DNA from: BOG-908 sp963692875
GTDB lineage: Bacteria; Pseudomonadota; Alphaproteobacteria; Acetobacterales; Acetobacteraceae
Assembly (NCBI GenBank): GCA_965198755.1
Contig: OZ240673.1
Coordinates: forward strand, 4,464,001-4,528,000
DNA: 64,000 bases
Direction: 5' to 3'
The notes beneath the pieces are model-generated. The model was given only the letters and a program-made list of their open reading frames with translations, had not been told where the DNA came from and did not search any database. Of the stretch, positions 59,298 through 64,000 are shown one piece after another. Numbering within the stretch: position 1 is the first letter of the stretch; every line of letters starts with the position of its first letter. The translations under genes were made by a program, and so were the position numbers.

Positions 59298-59483
59298 TCA
59301 CCCGCCATCATCGCCCCGGCCGCCTTCGTTGACCCACGCGCTGATCTCCGCCTCCAGCAGCGTGCGAGGCGTCTCCCGCAGCTTCGGTGCCGGTCGTAAC
59401 GGCTGCCGCCAAGAGCCGACGAGCCGGAAGACGGTCTCTGTCTGGATGCGTGAAGCGCGCTCGTCCGGGTGCAGCGATGTCAT
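59298..59483 (-). CDS. Possible small protein of unknown function
   Basis: 61 codons. Basic-then-acidic composition with a plausible helix (PRTLLEAEISAWVNEGGRG). Ends just beside a repeat, as many real genes here do. No recognisable family and no good ribosome site; GC-rich DNA often gives such frames. Confidence 0.35.
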   Translation of the reverse strand: MTSLHPDERASRIQTETVFRLVGSWRQPLRPAPKLRETPRTLLEAEISAWVNEGGRGDDGG

Positions 59484-59607
59484 GCGGCGACGTTACGGCC
59501 AACGGCCGAAGCCGGGCAGGGACGGAAACTACGCATCCGCACGCTTCCGGCAACTACGCATCCGCGCGCCTCCGGCAACCAACCTCAGCGCGCCCACCGG
59601 TATCAAG

Positions 59608-59700
59608 GGTCACCGCGCCTCCGGCAAACAAAGGTCAGCGCGCCTCCGGCAAACAAGGGTCAGCGCGCCTCCGGCAAACAAGCGTCAGCGCGCCTCCGGC
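59608..59700. repeat. 25-bp tandem repeat upstream of the hybrid sensor kinase
   Basis: Units of GGTCAGCGCGCCTCCGGCAA plus ACAAG start at 59608, 59633, 59658 and 59683; looser related pieces extend upstream to about 59525. Located in the leader or promoter region of the gene at 59773. Confidence 0.85.
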
Positions 59701-59772
59701 GCGACGCGCACCCAGCGCCGCAGGACTGTGCTAAGCCCCACAGGCGAGCCTGAACGGCAACGGAAGGCCGAC

Positions 59773-62700
59773 ATGTCTGAACCCCCGTCCGAACCAGTCC
59801 GATCGCCCGTTGCACCGGCCGGCAGCCCGGCAGGCCTGACCGTCATCGGCATCGGCGCATCCGCCGGCGGGCTGGAAGCGGCCACCCAGCTGCTGCAGGC
59901 GTGGCCGGCCGATAGCGGGATGGCGCTGATCCTGGTGCAGCACCTCGACCCCAAGGGCGGCAGCATGCTCGCGGCCCTGCTGGCGCCGCATACCGCCCTG
60001 AGCGTGTGCGAGGCCGCGGAAGGCATGCAGCTCGCACCCGGCAAGCTCTACGTGATACCGCCCGGCACCTACCTGTCCGCCAGCGACGGGGTGCTGCACT
60101 TGAGGCCGCCGACGGCACCGCGCGGCGCGCGCATGCCGTTCGACTTCCTGCTGCAATCCCTGGCCGAACAGTATGGCGCGCGTGCCGGCTGCATCGTGCT
60201 GTCTGGCACGGGGGCGGACGGCACGCAGGGCCTGCGCGCCATCAAGGCGCATGGCGGCGTCGTTGCAGTGCAGGATCCGGCGGAGGCGGGCTACGACGGC
60301 ATGCCCCGCAGTGCCATCGGCACCGGCGTGGCGGATGTCGTGCTGCCGGTGGCCGCCATCCCGGCTGCCCTGGCCGCCCACCGGGTATCCGCCGCCGAGA
60401 CCCCTGGCGGCAAGGCAGCCGCCGTCCCTCCGGGCGGCAAGGCAGCCGCCGTCCCTCCGGGCGTCAAGGCAGACGCCGTTCCATCCGGTGGCGAGGCAAC
60501 GCCCGCTCCCTCCGGCCGCAAGGCAGACCCTGCCCCCTCCGGCGGCAAGGCAGTGGCCGGGCCCCCCGGCCAAAGAGCAGCCGCCGACCCCTCCGCCGAA
60601 AGGGCAGACGCTGCCCCTGCCGGCGAAAGAGCAGCCGCCGACCCCTCCGCCGGAAGGGCAGGCGCCGCGCCCCCGCCCGAGCCGGACGGCCAGGCTGTCG
60701 CCGGCATCCTCGAGCTGCTGCGGGCGGAGACGGGCCACGACTTCACCCTCTATAAATCCGGCACGCTGGGCCGCCGGATCGCCCGGCGCGTGGCGCTGGC
60801 CGGCCTGCGGCCGACCGACGTGGCCGGCTACCACGCCCTGCTGCTGGCGGAGCGCGCCGAGCTGGACACGCTGGCCGGCGACCTGCTGATCCACGTCACC
60901 AGCTTCTTCCGCGACCGGGCCGTCTTCGACGCGCTCGAACGCACCACCATCCCGGCCCTGGTGGCAGCCCACCCCGCCGACCAGCCGATGCGCATCTGGG
61001 TGGCCGGGTGCAGCACCGGCGAGGAACCCTATTCGCTCGCCATGCTGTTCCTCGAGCAGATCGAGGCGGCAGGGCGTCCGTCCCGGCTGCAGGTGTTCGC
61101 CTCCGACGTGGACGCAGAGGCGATCACGTTCGCCCGCGACGGCGCCTACTCTGCCGCGAGCCTCGAGGCTGTCTCTCCGGCGCGCCTGGAGCGGTTCTTC
61201 GTGCGCGAGGATGCCGGGTGGCGCGCCACGCCGGACCTGCGCAGCGCCATCGTGTTCACCGTGCAGGACGTGCTGGCCGACCCGCCGTTCTCGCGGCTGG
61301 ACATGGTGTCGTGCCGCAACCTGCTGATCTACCTGCGTCCGGACGCCCAGGCCCGCATCGTCGAGGCGTTCCACTTCGCGCTGGGCGACGGCGGCATCCT
61401 GCTGCTCGGTTCGGCAGAGAGTCCGCCGGGTGCCGCGGGGCGGTTCGAGGCGGTGTCGAAGGCCGCGCGCATCTACCGTCGCGTCGGGGTCGCCACGCCG
61501 GACAGGACGGCGCCGAGCTTGCAGCATCCCGGCTCGGCGCTGGTCCGGCCCGGCGAGGAGCGCCGGGCCCGGGCGGCCGCGGTGCCGGCGGCGGCCCTGC
61601 GCCCGGCCGCTCTGGCCGAGCTGGGCCGCCGCCTGGTGATGGACGCCTACGCGCCCGCCGCCGTGCTGGTGGACCCGGCCAACACCGTGCTGTTCTCGCT
61701 GGGGCCGACCGAGCGCTACCTGCGTCTGCCGTCGGGCCTGGCCACCCACGAGCTGCTGGCGATGGCGCGGCCCGGGCTGCGCGGCAAGCTGCGCAGCGCC
61801 CTGCAGGCGGCGCGCGACGGCAAGGCGAGCGTGCTGGAACGCGGCCTTCTCGCCGGCAGCGGGCACAGCCGGCGCTTCGACCTCGCCGTGCACCCGGTGG
61901 CCGAGGCCGGTGGGCAGATGCTGCTGGTGTGCTTCCTGGACGCGCACCGGCCGGAGCGTGGCGAGGAGGCCGCCCTGCCGCCGGGCCAGGCGTCGCGTGT
62001 GGCCGAGCTGGAGCGCGAGCTCGAGGCGACGCGCGCGGAGCTGCAGGGCACGGTGCGCGACCTGGAGGTCGCCGGCGAGGAGCAGCGTGCGCTGAACGAG
62101 GAGGCGCTGTCGGTCAACGAGGAGTACCAGTCCACCAACGAGGAGATGGTCGCCTCCAAGGAGGAGCTGCAGTCGCTCAACGAGGAGCTGACCGCGGTCA
62201 ACAGCCAGCTGCAGGAGACGCTGGAACGCCAGCGTACCACGTCGGACGACCTGCAGAACGTGTTGTTCAGCACCAACGTCGCCACCCTGTTCCTCGACCT
62301 GGACGGCCGCATCCGCTTCTTCACCCCCGCAATTAAGGCGCTGTTCGCCATCATCCCGGGCGACGTGGGACGCAAGCTGACGGATTTCGCGGCGCTGACC
62401 CCCGACCGCACGCTGGCCGGCGACGTGACCGCGGTGCAGGAGCGGCTGGAGCCGCTGGAGCGCGAGATCGAGGCGCCGGACGGCACCTGGTTCCGCCGCC
62501 GCATCCTGCCCTACCGCACCGGCGGCGGCCGGGTGGAGGGCGTGGTGATCACCTTCACCGACGTCACCGGCCGCAAGGCCGCAGCCCGCGCGCTGGAGGC
62601 CGCCAAGATGGAGGCCGAGGCGGCCAATGCCGCCAAGTCGCGCTTCCTGGCCGCCGCCAGTCACGATTTACGCCAGCCGCTGCAGACGATGGCCCTGCTG

Positions 62701-64000
62701 CAGGCCCTGCTGGCCGATGCGGTCACCGGAGAGAAGGCACACAGCCTGGTCGCCCGGCAGGACGCCACGCTCGCCACGGTGACGGGCATGCTCGACGCCC
62801 TGCTCGACATCAACGGGATCGAGGCGGGCGCGGTGCAACCGGCCGTCTCGGTGTTCGCCATCGACACCCTGCTGGAACGGTTGCGCGGCGAGTTCGCCTA
62901 CATTGCCGAGGCGAAGGGCGTGGCGCTGCGCGTCGTCACCTGCGGCCAGCAGGTGCGCAGCGATGCCAAGCTGCTGGAGCAGATGCTGCGCAACCTGCTC
63001 GCCAACGCGGTCAAATACACCCGGCAGGGCCGCATCCTGCTCGGCTGCCGCAGGCACGGCGGCCTGCTCAGCATCGAGGTGTGGGACACCGGCATCGGCA
63101 TCCGCGACGCCGACCTCGCGACCATCTTCGAGGAGTACTACCAGGTGGGCAACGCGGCGCGGCAGCGCAGCCTGGGGCTCGGGCTCGGGCTCTCGATCGT
63201 CCGGCGGCTGGGCGACCTGCTGGGCCATCAGGTCCGGGTCTCCTCCCGCCCGGGCCAGGGGTCCGGGTTCATGGTCGCGGTGCCGCGGCTTGCCCCGGCG
63301 GTGCCGCATCGCGCGCCTGCGGCAGACCCGGACGTCATCGCGACCGAGGCCGGCATCTCCATCCTGGTGGTGGAGGACGATCCGGACCTGCGGGACATGC
63401 TGGGCGAGCTGCTGCGCAGCCAGGGCCACCGCGTGACCACGGCAGTGGACGGCCCGCAGGCCCTGGTCTGCGTGGCGCGCAGCATGCCCGACCTGATGCT
63501 GGCCGACTACAACCTGCCCAACGGCCCGAACGGCCTTGAATTGGCAGCACGCGTCCGCGCGGAGGCTGGCCGGGCGCTGCCGGTGATCATCCTGACCGGG
63601 GACATTTCCAGCGCCACGCTGCGCGCCGTGACGCTGGGCGGATGCGCGGTGCTGAGCAAGCCGGTGGGCCTGCCCCAATTGCGTGGGGCGATCGCACGCG
63701 CACGCGCCCCCGTGCCGGGCGGGCAGCCGGTGATCCTCGTGGTGGACGACGACGACGGCGTGCGCAGCGCGCTGCTGGAGGTGCTGGAGAGCGACGGCAG
63801 GACGGTGGCCGGCTTCCCGAACGGCGAGGCGCTCCTCGCCGCCTTCCGGCCCGCCGACGCCGCGTGCCTGCTGATCGACGCGACGCTGCCCGGCATCAGC
63901 GGGATCGACCTACTCGAGCGGCTGCGCGCCGCCGGCCACGCCGTCCCGGCCATCGTGATCACCGGACAGAGCGACGTGCCCATGGCCATCCGCGCGATGA
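59773..64000 (+). CDS. CheB-CheR-PAS-histidine kinase-REC-REC hybrid (3' end beyond window)
   Basis: At least 1409 residues, frame still open at 64000. GGAAGG 6 bases before ATG. CheB methylesterase (about 18-205): GIGASAGG Ser, QHLDP His, GTGADGTQG Asp. Linker 208-310 with PGGKAAAVP repeats. CheR methyltransferase (about 311-575): HVTSFFRD, VAGCSTGEEPYSLAM, CRNLLIYL. Coiled coil rich in NEE/KEELQ (about 742-828), PAS (830-935), then HisKA with SHDLRQPLQ near residue 962, N-box NLLANAVKYT, G1 DTGIGI, G2 GLGLGLSI. REC1 about 1195-1310 (VVEDD, LADYNLPNG, SKPVG). REC2 from about 1319 (VVDDDDG, LIDATLPGISG), FixJ-like. It likely couples a methylation-type sensor to phosphorelay; the signal is unknown. 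Confidence 0.93.
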   Translation, partial: MSEPPSEPVRSPVAPAGSPAGLTVIGIGASAGGLEAATQLLQAWPADSGMALILVQHLDPKGGSMLAALLAPHTALSVCEAAEGMQLAPGKLYVIPPGTYLSASDGVLHLRPPTAPRGARMPFDFLLQSLAEQYGARAGCIVLSGTGADGTQGLRAIKAHGGVVAVQDPAEAGYDGMPRSAIGTGVADVVLPVAAIPAALAAHRVSAAETPGGKAAAVPPGGKAAAVPPGVKADAVPSGGEATPAPSGRKADPAPSGGKAVAGPPGQRAAADPSAERADAAPAGERAAADPSAGRAGAAPPPEPDGQAVAGILELLRAETGHDFTLYKSGTLGRRIARRVALAGLRPTDVAGYHALLLAERAELDTLAGDLLIHVTSFFRDRAVFDALERTTIPALVAAHPADQPMRIWVAGCSTGEEPYSLAMLFLEQIEAAGRPSRLQVFASDVDAEAITFARDGAYSAASLEAVSPARLERFFVREDAGWRATPDLRSAIVFTVQDVLADPPFSRLDMVSCRNLLIYLRPDAQARIVEAFHFALGDGGILLLGSAESPPGAAGRFEAVSKAARIYRRVGVATPDRTAPSLQHPGSALVRPGEERRARAAAVPAAALRPAALAELGRRLVMDAYAPAAVLVDPANTVLFSLGPTERYLRLPSGLATHELLAMARPGLRGKLRSALQAARDGKASVLERGLLAGSGHSRRFDLAVHPVAEAGGQMLLVCFLDAHRPERGEEAALPPGQASRVAELERELEATRAELQGTVRDLEVAGEEQRALNEEALSVNEEYQSTNEEMVASKEELQSLNEELTAVNSQLQETLERQRTTSDDLQNVLFSTNVATLFLDLDGRIRFFTPAIKALFAIIPGDVGRKLTDFAALTPDRTLAGDVTAVQERLEPLEREIEAPDGTWFRRRILPYRTGGGRVEGVVITFTDVTGRKAAARALEAAKMEAEAANAAKSRFLAAASHDLRQPLQTMALLQALLADAVTGEKAHSLVARQDATLATVTGMLDALLDINGIEAGAVQPAVSVFAIDTLLERLRGEFAYIAEAKGVALRVVTCGQQVRSDAKLLEQMLRNLLANAVKYTRQGRILLGCRRHGGLLSIEVWDTGIGIRDADLATIFEEYYQVGNAARQRSLGLGLGLSIVRRLGDLLGHQVRVSSRPGQGSGFMVAVPRLAPAVPHRAPAADPDVIATEAGISILVVEDDPDLRDMLGELLRSQGHRVTTAVDGPQALVCVARSMPDLMLADYNLPNGPNGLELAARVRAEAGRALPVIILTGDISSATLRAVTLGGCAVLSKPVGLPQLRGAIARARAPVPGGQPVILVVDDDDGVRSALLEVLESDGRTVAGFPNGEALLAAFRPADAACLLIDATLPGISGIDLLERLRAAGHAVPAIVITGQSDVPMAIRAM

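Noticed and set aside
59608..59700. 25-bp tandem units considered as CRISPR repeats
   Set aside because: Units are directly adjacent with no unique spacers and no cas genes lie nearby.
59731..62664. 977-codon minus-strand open frame opposite the CheB-CheR hybrid
   Set aside because: Shadow frame; the plus-strand frame has intact catalytic motifs from several families.

Overview
The window is GC-rich DNA from an alphaproteobacterium, most likely of the Acetobacteraceae. Three things point there: a circularly permuted two-piece tmRNA with an alphaproteobacterial-type tag next to an SspB-alpha ClpXP adaptor gene, a type VI secretion (T6SS) cluster arranged in two divergent operons much like the Agrobacterium imp/hcp locus, and dozens of AT-rich palindromic intergenic repeat arms of a kind I associate from memory with Acetobacteraceae. 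The genus is not certain.

Layout. 1-726 is the 3' end of a penicillin-acylase-family gene. 1435-24733 (minus strand) is the structural and regulatory T6SS operon, transcribed tssA-tssB-tssC-tssC-like-tagJ-tssE-tssF-tssG-tagH(Fha)-tssJ-tssK-tssL-tssM-tagF/pppA fusion-ppkA, with many 4-base stop/start overlaps. 24962-34406 (plus strand) is the secretion and effector operon: clpV, hcp, an unknown gene, vgrG, an unknown Gly/Ala/Ser-rich gene, an Eag-type (DUF1795) chaperone gene, a prePAAR/PAAR effector with a Tse6-like C-terminus, and a Tsi6-like immunity gene. All thirteen core T6SS parts plus PAAR and the threonine-phosphorylation control circuit (kinase, phosphatase, FHA protein) are present.

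34842-42680 carries metabolic and accessory genes: a beta-lactamase-fold serine hydrolase, acyl-CoA thioesterase II, formate-tetrahydrofolate ligase, an amidinohydrolase (DDAH/arginine deiminase superfamily), an MFS protein and a C13-family cysteine peptidase. 42926-49095 (minus) is a complete Opp/Dpp-type peptide ABC importer. 49223-50946 is a Wzm/Wzt-type polysaccharide ABC exporter. 51256-52440 holds sspB and ssrA (tmRNA). 52765-57066 has a zeta-class GST and an AaeB/AaeX/AaeA-like efflux set. 57605-58783 is acetate kinase. From 59773 to the window end runs a giant CheB-CheR-PAS-histidine kinase-REC-REC hybrid that continues beyond 64000.

The most striking non-genic feature is a repeat family found at about 20 loci. 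Each full copy (about 130 bp) has two AT-rich hairpin arms flanking a GCTGTCGCGG core. The hairpin stems differ between copies but stay self-complementary. Copies sit between genes even inside operons, often end exactly at a start codon, and in several cases encode the start of the protein (C13 peptidase; probably OppB and OppC). Other items worth a second look are a tandem acidic-TT motif array in the T6SS kinase that resembles the TssL N-terminus, a four-nucleotide tmRNA intervening sequence, and an ORF joined by ATGA overlaps to both the Eag chaperone and the PAAR effector genes.
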